Assembly (NCBI GenBank): GCA_035610365.1
Contig: CM069435.1
Location: 5,482,001-5,546,000, forward strand
Reading direction: 5' to 3'
DNA length: 64,000 nt
Source of the DNA: Aquatica leii
Lineage: Eukaryota > Arthropoda > Insecta > Coleoptera > Lampyridae
Part shown: in pieces, positions 14,001-26,078 of the stretch
How the letters are laid out: every line of letters begins with the position of its first letter
Numbering within the stretch: the stretch's first letter is position 1
The notes under the pieces: model-generated
Told to the model about the DNA's origin: nothing
Databases searched by the model: none
What the model saw: the letters and a program-made list of their open reading frames with translations, nothing else
Program-made: the position numbers and the translations under genes

Positions 14001-16900
14001 TCAATCTAAAAATACGAAAAATGCTCTAAAACAAATATTGCAAAAACACCAAGATGTTAGTTTAAGCAATTTAAAAGCGTTCGAAATTTTTCAAATTCCT
14101 AGATTACGAAATCATCTTTTAACAGTTTTAACACTTCTATTAGTCGTGTTTACATTATTTTCAAAAACGTTGTTGGCCATGATTCGGTGTTGTAAAATAA
14201 ATATATTTACTACTATGACGGCTTAAAAGTGGGCAGAATATTTACTTTCTTTCAATTTGAATACTAATAAGATGTGGGTATTGATTATATAAGTCTTTTT
14301 TTACAAGCAGTTGTTTATTATCGTTATATCTTTAACGATATTAATCAAACTTTTTTGTGTCCCAATTTAAAAATAGAAACGCACTTTAAATTCGCGATTT
14401 AGACGTATAACGACTTCAATTAAAAAATGCATTAAATTTAACTGCCCGAATACTCGTTGCCAATCGATAACCACACTTTCAATCGTGAAAATAAATATAA
14501 ATTAAACCGAAAAGTTTTCGAAATTTGGTCCAAGGGTCGATTTATTATCAAAACTTTAAAATTTATGGATTTCTATTTTCGTGAGAAACGGACTTCAATA
14601 ATTCATAAACTTATCCAAAAGCAATAATTTTAACTTTTACGAGTTTTTAGGGTCGATCTTGCACTACATAAAATTGATTTTATTACATTTTCTTATTAAT
14701 TTTTATCAACGTGATTAAAACTTCTAAATGGTAAAATATTTATTCGTAAAAACTAACGGCATTATCAACGCAGGTAACTTTATCCTTGAATTGCTTTAGT
14801 ACATTAATCAGGATTAAGATGTGTACAAGACGTACAGTGACCTTTTCATAAAGTATATGGTGTTTAAAGGCGATTTTGTGAATAGTTTCGTATCCTAAAA
14901 GATTAAATCACAATTATTACGAAGTATAATCCTTCAATAATAAAACTATTAAACAAACAAGAACTACAACTACCCAATTACTTCAGATCGCCATCGATCA
15001 TTTTATCTGGTTACACGCCTATCAGCAATAAATTGTTTAAGATTCCTGAATAAATTATATGGGGTTATGTACACATACGAAATTCTTTTCGAATTAACCA
15101 TGTGGTTAAATTTAATAACCAACTGTTCCGTTTTTTTTTTTATTAGGCTAATCGAGAATTATGATATATAACAATGCTGTGATTTTGGACTAGGTAATTA
15201 AGTAAACAAAACGTAATTCCTATTTAAAGTGTTAATAAATACCACATGTCATCATACATAGATAAAAAGAAACGTTTTATCAGTGCTCTTAGGTCACGAT
15301 TTATATATTTATATGTATAACTGATAAGATTGATAATAATTTACTTAATTTTGTGTTGAATAATAAATTGAATTTTTGATTATTATTATAATTAGTAGTT
15401 TTTGATTCGGCGACAAATTGTTTCAGATTAGATTAGATCACGCCATTACAGATTCCTGAAAACTAAAAATTTACCACACATGTTACGTTATCCTACTTGA
15501 TTATCACAATAATCCTTTAATCCGATAACTATTGAACGAGTGTGATACTACCAAGTATTTTATGCGTTGTAAAAAATGAGAGTTTCAAAACGAGTTAGTA
15601 TCAGGAAAGTATTTAAAATGTTCCAAGAACAAGAAACTACTGACAATAACAGAAGATAATAAAATAAGAAAACAATGGGATTTTTGAAAAAATGTTTTGA
15701 GTTGACCACTCATGGCTTTGTCATTCGTTCGAAAACCGTATCACCCCATAGACACAGTTTAAGCTTTTCTAAATCAAATAGAGAAGATGAACGACAACTG
15801 AAAATTGGTATTTATTCTCTGCTTTGCGTGCATCAATTTCTTTATACTTTATTTCTACCAATGACAAAAATATTAGAAACATAATTGACTTATGCACATT
15901 TTCAAAAACAGAAAAATTAAGTTACGTTGTAGTCGAAGCTGAAGTGTAAAGTATAACGAATAATGTAAAGGAAATACTAAAGAGCTTTATGTGTGGAAGC
16001 AAATTTAGCATAATGATGTATGAGTAACTGTATCCGCTTAGAAACCGATAATGCATAATATTTACCCCAAGAGGATGTTCTTAAGCAGGCGTAATTCGCG
16101 CAGAAAAAAGTTGTAAAATAAAATGGATTATTATCACAAAACACAATTCATATTTGAGCGTGAAGGATTTATTCCAGCTTGAGTTTAGCTCGCTTACAAA
16201 AAGGCTATAATTTTGAAAGTTTCGCAGATAAACTTATTTCATTTGTTAGTGAATATTCGTATTATAATCGATACGATGTAGTATATATGTTCTTCAGCCG
16301 AAACGTTATGTTATAATACTAATAAAATAATTGTGTGTTTTCATTATTTGAAACAAATTCATTGTAGTCGATCCGTTTCAAAAGCTGCGTTTGGAAAAAG
16401 AGACAATTGAGAAATCGCTGCCGTCTATATAAATCATGAAAAATTTTGCACAAACTCACAATTATTTTGTTCCATTAGTTAAGGTAAACGCATTGGTCCT
16501 CGAAAAGAAAAACCGTTAGATAAATTTTATTTCTTCGATTCAACCTACAGACCAACACATGGTACAGACAATTAAAGCTTCTATTTTATTTGATTATAAA
16601 ACAAAATGAACGCTCAAAAATTTAAAAGATGCTATGTTAAGTTCTTATCTAATTTAGAAGCAATTACATTATGACCTGAAAAATATCACAAAAACTGAGA
16701 AAAAGTATAACAGCACATGACAAAACGACGTCAATATTTGTTGCTATTTAGTAAGAAAATTTTGGGCCTTGAGCCGATATCAAACAATAAAAAACTGGTA
16801 AAGTAACCTAAAGTTATTATTAGTATTATTCCTTCAGTTCGTAGCTCTAAGCTTCCTCAAAAAATTTGAGTTTGCTGTTACTTCCCATTCTTTCATCCAG
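11100..16900. other. AT-rich intergenic stretch, nothing recognised
   Basis: About 5.8 kb with no convincing coding sequence. The small open frames (for example 14038-14226 and 15675-15884) show no family motif. Confidence 0.6.
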
Positions 16901-17060
16901 CTTCATTCATTCATGCAAAAAAAACAGATGAAATCAAAAATAACTAGTGTGCTGAATTGTGCTATTAAGTGCTACTTTGTGCTGTGAAAATAAAAGTTGT
17001 GCTTACTATTATTTTGTGGCACAGAAACAATTTTTGTTTTTTCAACATTTGCAGATTTCA
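16900..17060. repeat. Fragment related to the foldback element at 18690-19079
   Basis: The segment GATGAAATCAAAAATAACTA with GTGTGCTGAATTGTGCT after it matches, in inverted orientation, the interior of the element at 18690-19079 (around 18900-18945). Both contain runs of the heptamer-like GTGCTnn / nnAGCAC. It looks like a partial, older copy. Confidence 0.5.
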
Positions 17061-18689
17061 TGAAGATAGAATTATCATTACGATGGTAGATCGTCTTTTT
17101 GTAAGATAAACAAGTTATCCCTCTTAGTTTTTTTTATTGCAAAATCGTCAGTTCCTTCGCAGTTTTCTTTATATTAGTCTGTGTAAACGTTCTTCCTAAG
17201 TGCTTTTTCAAGATGCATCTTCTTACTGGCTTGTCGCTTATGGTTTTTGCTCTAGACACAAGTGTGTTTATAAGAGTCATTTTCTGCATCGAGTAATAGT
17301 AAGATGTGGCATGTAGATATTATCGTGTTCTGTATACTACAAGTTGTAGCTTTCTCTCTTGGGTTCTCTTCACTATTACGTTTAGGAAAGGTAGATTTCC
17401 ATTTTGCTCTTGCATTGATGTGATCCAGAAATTGTTGATTTCTAATAGATGCTACAATAGGTAAAAAGAACGTATACAATACAATAACCATAAAGAATCG
17501 AAGTCACCAAAACCCAAACGACAGATATTCATTGATTTCAAATTTCTGGCAAAACAGTTAAGGCGAGGTTTCAGTCGATCCGCAACTCCGGAATGCGCGT
17601 TATCTATTCTAGAACAATCGATAAAACGTCTTCTCATAAGGAATTTTATTTGCGTCTTGTAGTTTATTTTAATAAAGCGAAACTCGGCGAAACTTTTGTT
17701 ACAAATTTAGGTTTTTGTACTTGAACGTTTGCAACGAAACTTCCGCTTCGCTCAAAAACTACAGAACAAAGTCAAATCTTCTTCTAGGAAGACGTTTTTT
17801 ATTGATAATTTCAGAGCCGATAACTTGGAGGATGACCACAATATTTTTGAGTAATTAGTACAAATGTAATTAAAACTACCGACACGCGTTTGACTGAAAC
17901 CTTGAGTTAAGCTTTTAGACCTACTTCAAAAGTAGGATGAAAGGTTTATCCTCTTAATGTGCAAGAACTGTATGCCAGAATTTAAATTATTCTGTTGAGT
18001 AATTTCTACGTTTTGTAAATAAACGTAACGGACCGACGGACAGACATTGTGTAAAATATATTTTTGGACTTTCGAGGTTTTGCAACCGAAATATTCGTCA
18101 AAATCCGACGAAGATAGTCATTTTCCAACAGAATACGATACTTTTCTTATTTTACGATAATAAGTTAAAGAAAAACTTTGTGACCTTCATGCATGGAGAG
18201 ATCTCGGGGGTACCCAGGCCCCCTCATTAGTTACGCCGGTGGTGATCTTCATAAAATTTGTAAATGATAAATATACTCGTAAATATATGTTCCTACATAC
18301 ATAGTTAGACTCAAAACAGCACATCTTGTCTAGTAATTTTCTATTTCGTGAAAAAAAAACGGAGCTATGTATTATCGTAAAAACGATTTGGTTTCTCTAA
18401 AATCTGCGAATGAAGTAAAAAAATTTCTAATATGTCTATGAAAATCATTTGTCACAAAATGATGAATGAGTTTCCTAGTAAAATGAAATGAAATATACAT
18501 TGTATTTACTACTAAAATATTTGTAAAAAACGTTCTTTGCACACGTTTCATTCACAATATACAACTCGTACCATGCTGCAAATATACTTTTTGAAAAATG
18601 ATTCAAAAAAATGAATTTTTCAAGTAATGTTTTTAGGCTTTTCATGGTTATGTACCAAAAGCACTTGAAATAAACATGCGAATATACAT
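17060..18689. other. Intergenic stretch, no supported gene
   Basis: Two minus-strand open frames (17252-17491 and 17452-17637) overlap but carry no motif I recognise. A GC-rich patch near 18200-18240 contains GGCCCCCTCATTAGTTACGC, a string that resembles ends of some DNA transposons, but no partner was found. Confidence 0.5.
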
Positions 18690-19079
18690 GTTAGTAAAGT
18701 TAACCCCGCCTTTTTTGATAAACTAAAAAATGACCAATTGGCGAAAAACAAAAATTGTTTTTGCGGCACAAAATAGCACATCCTGAGCACAACTAAGCAC
18801 AAGTCATTTTTCATTTTATGGAAAATTATTATCGTAAAATCGACAGTGTTTTTATAACATTTACAAATAAAAAAAGAAAAAAATTATTTTCACGGTACAA
18901 AACAGCACAATTCAGCACACTCATTGTTTTTGATTTCATCAAAAAAGACCAAAAGATCAAGATCTAAAAACCAAGATAAAAACTGTAAATGAGGAAAAAA
19001 GAATTTGTTTTTGCTACACGTTTTGAGCACAATTGACATTTTTTAGTTTATCAAAACATGCGGGGCTAACTTTACTGAC
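18690..19079. mobile_element. ~390-bp inverted-repeat (foldback) MITE
   Basis: The terminal inverted repeats are about 50 bp and close to 90% identical by eye. The left starts GTTAGTAAAGTTAACCCCGC and the right, complemented, starts GTCAGTAAAGTTAGCCCCGC. Both continue through TTTTGATAAACTAAAAAATG. The interior holds further inverted AGCACA-type repeats and no open frame. I could not find a clean target duplication. The ends resemble those of the 943-bp foldback element (GTGAAGTTAGCACCG). Confidence 0.75.
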
Positions 19080-19299
19080 TGACTCTATAGCAATCGAAAC
19101 GTTGTGATATTCATTTATTTTTTTTTTTAAATATAGAAATAAAGACAATGTGCTATTATATGAAATGCAACATTGTCTACCTCATTGAAACTAACATTAC
19201 TATTTTTGACAAGAGTTCTAAATAGTTCTGATGCTTAGATTAAGTACTTATATATGTGTACTATTTTTTAAACACTTTTTAAAAATTACGTTTGGCACG

Positions 19300-19740
19300 T
19301 CATTTTGTGAAAATGTATCGCACTTATGATTTTACGAAGGTTTAATTGTAATTTTTCACAGTTCTATAAGAGTTGTGTGCTTTAGAAACATTTTAACTAA
19401 AAGTTCCAACTGTTCACTATTTTCTCAACAATTTTCAACGTTTTGTGAAAATTTGTAGTATAGTGTTATTTTCGCAGTTTGAATGGTAATTTTGCAAAAT
19501 TCTATAAGAGTTCTATGCTTTAGAAACATTTTAAAAAAAGTTCCAACTATTTTGTAAACGATTTTCAACATTTTGTAAAAATGTGTTGTGCTGATGATTT
19601 TCCATAATTTTAATAGTAGTTTTTCAGAGTTATAAGCTTTTGTTAAAACGTTTCTAAAGCATAGAACTGTGAAAAATTACTTTTAAACTTGCGAAAAATC
19701 AGCACCGCACATTTTCACTACTACACCAGAGGTAATTTTT
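19300..19740. repeat. ~140-bp repeat: two direct units plus one inverted
   Basis: Three related segments share TTCTATAAGAGTT, TGCTTTAGAAACATTTT, AAAGTTCCAACT and TTTTCAAC(G/A)TTTTGT. Two lie in direct orientation at about 19310-19440 and 19446-19580. The third, at about 19590-19735, carries the same core inverted, AAAACGTTTCTAAAGCATAG. It resembles the internal build of a foldback element and sits between two such elements. Confidence 0.7.
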
Positions 19741-19897
19741 CAAAATTGTTTAAAAATAGTGAAGATCATCATATTAGAAATTTATTAAAAATTGTTAAAA
19801 TATCGATCTGAAATCACACATATATGCTTAACTTGAATAGAATTATTCAGAACTCTAATCAACAATAGCCAATATTCAACGCGTTTTAGAATTTTAA

Positions 19898-20080
19898 TAG
19901 CGGATGGTGTTGTGCTAGATTTGCGAAGTTAGCACATTTTTAGTCTTGTTTTTTTATTGTAAAAAATGCGAAGCTTTTTTTTATTTTTATCAAGAACTAT
20001 AAAACTATGAAAAGTGCTATTGGAACTCTTAATTTTTTTTTAATTCCTAGAACGCCGTGCTAACTTCGCAGACAACCGCT
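19898..20080. mobile_element. ~180-bp MITE with GCGAAGTTAGCAC termini
   Basis: TTGCGAAGTTAGCAC near 19920-19934 is mirrored by GTGCTAACTTCGCA near 20058-20070, each with an outer AGCGG / CCGCT. The interior is AT-rich and non-coding. The terminal motif is shared, with small changes, with the elements at 9948-10890 and 18690-19079, so these look like one group of non-autonomous elements. Confidence 0.6.
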
Positions 20081-20579
20081 AGTAAACATTTTAGTGTTCA
20101 TTAGCTATTAGTAAAATTATTTATAAAATGTCAAAATTTGAAATATAGATAAAGTTCTTTGTTAAATTGATTTTTAGATAATATAATAATATACAAATAA
20201 AGTTTCTGTTGCACATATGATAGGTTTTGAGACAGATATTGCCTTTGTGATGATGGTACAAAAAATAAGATAAAAAAAATTGAACTAAGTAAATGACGAT
20301 CTGATGTCCCTGCTGTTTTGAGAATTATTGGCTTATACTTTTAACCTAAAACCATGGGACAGTTTGAAGAATTTTCAAAAGTTTAATAAAACAAATGTCG
20401 AGACAAATGTTTACTTTCGAAGTCAATGCCCAGAAATTCCTAAATTGATCACAGTTTCTACAACGTTGCTCAAATATATATTTTGCTGCAATAGCATTGA
20501 GCCCAAAAAAAATTTACAAAGCTGCTACAGTGACATTTTTGTTCAAGAAATTTAATAAATGTTTTACAAATCTTCAAAA

Positions 20580-20785
20580 AATGTCGTTGCTTGAATTCCG
20601 AAAACAAAAACTTTTTTAAGAAGCTTAATTGTAATTTGGAAGCTACGAAAGGCGATTATCTCAGTATGTGAATACATCGAAACAGCAAATGACAGAACCG
20701 TCACCTTTTTCCGCACCTGCAGAACGGATTTTCTCTAGTAAATCTGATCAAGAAATAGATTGTCTTATATTATTTTCTTAAAAAG
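20580..20785 (+). pseudogene. hAT transposase C-terminal scrap
   Basis: The plus strand contains FSAPAERIFSS followed by an Asp/Glu segment and CLILFS, ending in a stop near 20782. This is the hAT C-terminal dimerisation region, where SAPAERIFS carries the catalytic Glu and is followed by a Leu-rich helix. No other hAT blocks were recognised upstream, so only a remnant survives. It is too divergent from the element at 36918-39660 to be called the same family. Confidence 0.55.
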
Positions 20786-20789
20786 TTAA

Positions 20790-23380
20790 TTAGTATTTAA
20801 TAGCAATGGCTATACGATAATATTCATTTTTTGTTGGTTTAGACGTACTTCTTTGTGATTAGTGCAGAAATAAAAATCTACCAACTGTGACTGTGATGAA
20901 GATCAAAAAAGGTGCGTACCAAGATGAAACAAACGAAAGTGTGATTGTTGCAAATTGTTTATATAAAGCGTTTTGATTATATTATAGTTTTGCTCCAAAT
21001 AATTGTACGTGCTAAATTATTATTATTACCAGAGTGAGTACAATCAAGAAAATTAGATTTTTTTACAAAGCAAGCTTTAGTAATCTTAAATAATTTTTTA
21101 AAAAAACTTCGATTAGCACATTTACACACCTAAAAATTTGCACGCTAAAGAAATTACAGTGATTTAGAATTCTCCCAAAGGCAATTTGTAATCTTTCACA
21201 ATAGAAAGTGTAGTCAATCTTTAAAGCAAAAACCGTAGAAAACAGATGGACGAGATTGAAAATTTCACACTAAAACGACCCAAAATGAATCAATTTAGGG
21301 CGCAAAAAAAAGATTTTTTGCTCATCAACGTTTCAGTAGGTGCAAGGCATCTTCCTCTATACCTGAAAAAGATAGTATAGCCGCACGCGACATTTTTTTG
21401 TAGTTTTTCAGTAATGCACGAGGGTTATTTAGTAATCTTTAATATACGAAACTTCTTCAAAAATGTTTCGAGCAACTATTTAGTCACAGCGAAAAAATCG
21501 TAGCTGTAATGTACGAATTTCCAAACTTTGTATAAATAAAGTTTGTCCGCTCGAATGCAGTAAAATTCAATCTGCTACTTTCACCGGGGAAAACCCTATT
21601 CGCCATGAAAATGCTCAATACTGGAAAGTTGGAACAGCGCCCTCAAACATAAAAATAGTAAAATGCCCACAAAGTTTCGAAGAATAATTTTTTTCAGCAA
21701 GTGTCGGAAAATAGGCTGAAAGAAAGCGAATCAGCGCCTAATTTTATCGATTTATAAATAGGCGAATGTAAGCAATAGTTCGCACCTGAAACGAAGCCCC
21801 GAAAAAATGCATAAATCCCCGTTTCGTTTGGAAAATATTTTTGAAGCAGCGCAGGAAGTTTTAAAACAAACACCCACATAAACACAGACAACTTCTGGTG
21901 TACGTATTTACTACTAACAAGGTGCTGCTTACCTCGTTAGCGCCGCAGTTCTCAATTAAAAATCCAATTAAATCCCTGCTGTACCAACATTCATCACAAT
22001 TTTCACTTGGTAGCATTTTATGAGTAATTTTCACAAACTAATTCCAATTAGAGCATATTTTTTTACTTCACCCTCGTTACATACACCGCGATAAATGCAC
22101 GTGATTACAAAACCGGAACGAATGCAACCGCAACGAGCCAAACAAAAATTCAGACTGAGGCAGTCAATTTTACCTACTAGCGCTTTTCCTTCGGTGGAAA
22201 TGGAATCCGAAGCGTCGAACTTATCCGAAACGTACCGTTCGTTGACGATCTATATTTATAAGGTAAAAATTTTATAAGAAATTTTAGCCCTAAAAGCCCT
22301 TATGCAAGTTAGCCTTACCGAGGGGTGTCCGAAGTCCTCAGTACAAAATTGAATTTTGCTCCTCGAAATAAGGGTTTTTATGTACGCTTTAGTCCTCATA
22401 TATTTTTAATAATATTAACAGCAGTAGTAAACAAATTTTTGGAAAATTGCAGGTTTCCTCATTTTACAATCCGGAAACTCGCAAGATAATTTTGATTTCA
22501 ATGTACGTTTACTTGAAACAGAGGGTGAAGTTAAAATTCAGATGTTAAACTACTTATTTTTTCTAGTAAAAACTATATTTTATGTACCAAAAATTTTCAA
22601 ATTATTCGGTATTTATTGATTTCAATAAAGTACACAAATAAAAAATTGATAATTTAAAATTAAATAATTTTGTCTTTGACAAATCTTGCAATATTATACA
22701 AAGACTATAATTTCCACTGATCCTTTTAAGAAAGCTAGCATAGTTTTTTTTCTCAAATTCTACAGTAGTTGTTGTTCTTTGTTATAAAATAATTTATCAA
22801 TACGTTTACTTACGTTTCGAATTGTTGCAAAGATAACGATAAACAAGACATGACAAAGTCTAGACCTCACTGAGACAATTAGCAATTGTGTATTTATACA
22901 AACCTTGCAATGACTATTATTTGCAAAAGTTTACTTCAATCAGTAAGTTATTGTTTTATTTAATAGTAAGAAGTTATTCGCTTATATTTGCATATTCGCT
23001 TATCACCAAAACTGCAAATACTGCTGTTTCTCCTGTTACATTTGTAATCAATTGAGTTAGTTTTATGGGATAAATGCTTATTTTCTGCTTAGCTTAGAGA
23101 TCGGATAAAATTACTTGGAAGTATTTATTTCACTTAATTTTTTTCTGTATAAAATGAAAGATGATAACGCTGGTGTCACTTTTAGTTTAAGTGAGATTTT
23201 TATTACTGTAGGCTATAGAAAATAAGAAAAATAAAGTAAACATTGAAGGAAAAATAAAAAAGACGAAACTTAAATCGACAGAAACTACGTAAAAAGTTTC
23301 TCTTCAAAATCACCATTTTGTGGAATATTATAACCGAGAGTACTTACTAAAAATCTTTATTTAGACAAAACTGATAAACT
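20790..23380. other. Intergenic stretch, nothing firm
   Basis: About 2.6 kb. A slightly GC-richer part (21560-22260) has short open frames on both strands (21694-21891 minus, 22095-22277 plus) with no recognisable domain. I see no promoter or splice pattern that would make them exons. Confidence 0.45.
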
Positions 23381-23929
23381 AAGCTTTAGTTAATGGTTTT
23401 TTACTGTTCTTAGCTTACAGTTTTTTGTACACCGACGTTTCGTGCATCAAAGTGTGAACTTCAAGCCACTGCTTGTAAGTATTAGTCATGATGACATAAC
23501 ACACACCGTAACAAAATTGGTTTTATGCGCCTCCTAAGGGAAAAACGATAAAAAACCATTTACAAATATTTTTTTTAATATGATTGTAAATTCTTAATTT
23601 TCTAAAATAAATACCTAGAGAAAATAAAAATACCTAATAAGCACATATCTAAGAAAAATCACTAAAAAAAGATTCGAAGAATTTATTGGTGAAGAAGCTA
23701 AGGTAACAAACTTCGTAAGATTTTTGCGTTATCAAGCATTTCCATACTGATTACAATTTTCTGATTTTTCAAATAATTATATGTTAAATAAAATCAACTC
23801 AGTGATATTAGAAGTGTTACGCCCAGAACGAATAATTTCTTCAAGATTTTTTGACAACAGAATTAATGTAATAGCGAAGGCTTCCACGGTCGGAATCTAT
23901 ACTAAGATAAGAACGTCTTCTGGGTTTGG

Positions 23930-24468
23930 ACCGTGTCATTGTTGCTGTAACCGAAGTTGCCAACGTTTCGCCCACTTTCGTAATGGGCTTCATCAGGGCG
24001 TGAGATAAATCGCAAAACTCAAACAAGTAACCGAAATCTAACTAAGAACTTCTCAAAAGTTAGAACCACTACCGAGTTAGGTAATCGACTTGTGAACCAG
24101 ATTCTAAACTCCGTAGAAATAACTTAAGAAGAAATAGTCTCCATATATAAAGGAAAAAGGTCGTCACGGATGGTTAAGCTCGACTCTGATTGGGTTACGG
24201 TTGATAAGGGGCGTGTTTTCGATAAATGACTAATGACCGAGAACCAAAAAGAGGATAGCTCGAAACTATGATCGCGATTGAAGTTATTGGGGTGTTTGAT
24301 GATTTCTATGCGTTCTCGGAATTTCCTGTTGAAAAAGAATGGAGATTTGGCAATCAACGAAATATTATCAAAATCTATCTTGTGATCTGTAGTAAAATGA
24401 TGTTCAGCTACCGCAGACTTGAAAATATACCTTTTCCTTATACATCGATCATGTTCTGAAAGTTTCAA
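23930..24468 (-). mobile_element. Penelope-like element A, 3' part: GIY-YIG endonuclease and 3' region
   Basis: The minus-strand frame 24468-24124 begins within the GIY-YIG endonuclease domain typical of Penelope-like retroelements. It shows KSAVAEHHFTTDHKIDFDN, then RKFRERIEIIKHPNNFNRD and a final SSFWF. The leading GIY and YIG segment is missing. Downstream (24120-23940) lies the 3' region with a hammerhead-like sequence. The reverse-transcriptase part of the same kind of element starts only a few bases away on the opposite strand at 24472. Penelope elements copy themselves with this endonuclease and a telomerase-related RT. The element is dead. Confidence 0.8.
23940..24003 (-). ncRNA. Hammerhead ribozyme-like motif of Penelope element A
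   Basis: On the minus strand CTGATGA (23996-23990) is followed by a GCCCA...TGGGC stem with an AT-rich loop, then GAAAC (23969-23965). These are the conserved core boxes of a hammerhead ribozyme. Penelope-like elements are known to carry such motifs in their terminal repeats. One extra A between CTGATGA and the stem weakens the fit, so activity is uncertain. Confidence 0.5.
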
Positions 24469-24471
24469 TTA

Positions 24472-25582
24472 TTGGAATCCAAGAATCGTAAAGTTTCATC
24501 CACTACTAACTCCTTAAAGACGGTTGTCAATTTATCTAGTTTGGTCCTCACCTCAGAACAGGAATCGGTGCTCTCTAACGGTTTGAATTTTGCGGTTGCT
24601 CCCAAACGTATGCCTAAAGAAGATATTTTATCTGCTGTTGAGTCTTCTATTAGACATCTTCCTCGCCACATCTCAGATCTCATTGGTATAAACACTGGCA
24701 AAATCCTCGAATCATCTAAAATTCCTAAATCCAACATTTCTAAGTCGGAAGAGTCAGCTCTAAGAACCCTGATATTATTGTTCTTCCAGCCGACAAAGGC
24801 AACGCTACTGTAGTTTTGAACCAAATTGATTATGTTACAAAAATCAATTCTATTTTGTCTGAGGAAACTTACGCTCTTGTAACTCACAACCCCACTTCGA
24901 GGATTGGACGTGAGGTCAGCCAAATCATCAAATCTTCCAATGTACCTCCTGAAACTAAACGTCGACTTACCCCATCAGATTCTAAGCCATCTCGTCTATA
25001 CGGACTTCCCAAAATTCACAAACAAGGTATTCCTTTTCGATCTATCGTCAGTACTATCCAATCTCTTACTTACAAGCTAGCCAAGTTCTTGACCAACATT
25101 CTTTGCAAGTTTACAAGTAAAACCTCTTTTCACACCCTCAACTCTCAGCATTTTATTCATCGTCTAGAAACTATAAAACTTGAACCCCAAGATCTTCTCG
25201 TGAGCTTTGATGTTACTTCACTTTTTACTAAAGTTCCTATTAAGGATTCGCTTATTATCATCAAATAGATTCTGTCTCAACATGGCAAGGACTTGAGTTT
25301 GGTTCCTCTTATTGAAAAGTGTCTATCTTCTACTTACTTCCAATTTGATAACAAGTTTTACGAACAGGTTTCTGGTGCTGCTATGAGTTCTCCTCTATCA
25401 CCTGTTGTAGCTAACATTTTTAAGGAATCCTTTGAAACGGTTGCTTTGGAATCATCAATATTAAAACCTAAAGTGTGGTTTAGGTATGTTGACGAAACGT
25501 TTATTGTTTGGTCTCATGGTTATCTTGAATTGTATCATCATTTTACTACAGGTCACAAGATAGATTTTGTCTATGCCTAGAC
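24472..25582 (+). mobile_element. Penelope-like element A, 5' part: N-terminal region and reverse transcriptase
   Basis: The plus strand carries, in order, a Penelope N-terminal region (24472-24813) and an ADKG block near 24790. RLYGLPKIHKQGIPFR follows near 24995-25045, then SFDVTSLFTKVP (catalytic Asp block, about 25200-25240). AAMSSPLSPVVANIF (about 25375-25420) and the region of the YVDD-type active site (about 25480-25500) complete it. GLPKIHK and SPLSPVVAN are hallmarks of Penelope RT. The reading is broken in a few places and ends at 25580 shortly after the RT. The endonuclease half lies on the other strand upstream, an arrangement expected from 5' inversion during insertion. Confidence 0.85.
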
Positions 25583-26070
25583 GTGTACAGGAGTGTACTC
25601 AACTACGGGGTCGCCAAACACATTAATTTTTTCGGATTATATATTCATAAAATTTCTTGCAAATGTTATTGTTTCATTCTTGATGTAAGACGACTACATT
25701 GTCAAATAAATGAGTTGAAGAAATTATTCTTTCCGAGTGTAACACTTCCAATGCATTTTAGAAGAAGAGGTAAATATGGTGAATTCTTCCTTAGACCAAG
25801 AGCAGCGGTTTCAAAATTTATGTCGATCCAAGAGATTCAGATATACTATAATCTCATTTGAGCGGATACTTAACTTTGATCCTGGCCGCTATCCATAAAA
25901 AAAACATTGTCATTGAGCCTACACTGACCAGTCTTACGGACAATTCAAGGTTACATACACTGCAATGAATGTTATTATTTCTGGTAGTTCATCAACAGTT
26001 TAATTAATTTACGGTGTCCAATTATTCTTAGATAGAGGCTATTTGTTCTCTAATAAAGTTGATATTTTGA
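25583..26070. other. Short spacer between Penelope A and Tigger element
   Basis: An open frame at 25583-25861 follows the Penelope fragment but does not resemble Penelope connector or endonuclease sequence. I cannot assign it. Confidence 0.4.
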
Positions 26071-26078
26071 TCATGGCG

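Noticed and set aside
13260-16330. GCCGAAA(T/C)GTT motifs at about 13274 and 16298 that resemble Penelope terminal regions
   Set aside because: The motif is short and no further pseudo-LTR or coding similarity was found nearby.
20328-20555. 75-residue open frame upstream of the hAT scrap
   Set aside because: It shows no hAT block or other motif and its composition is typical of AT-rich random sequence.
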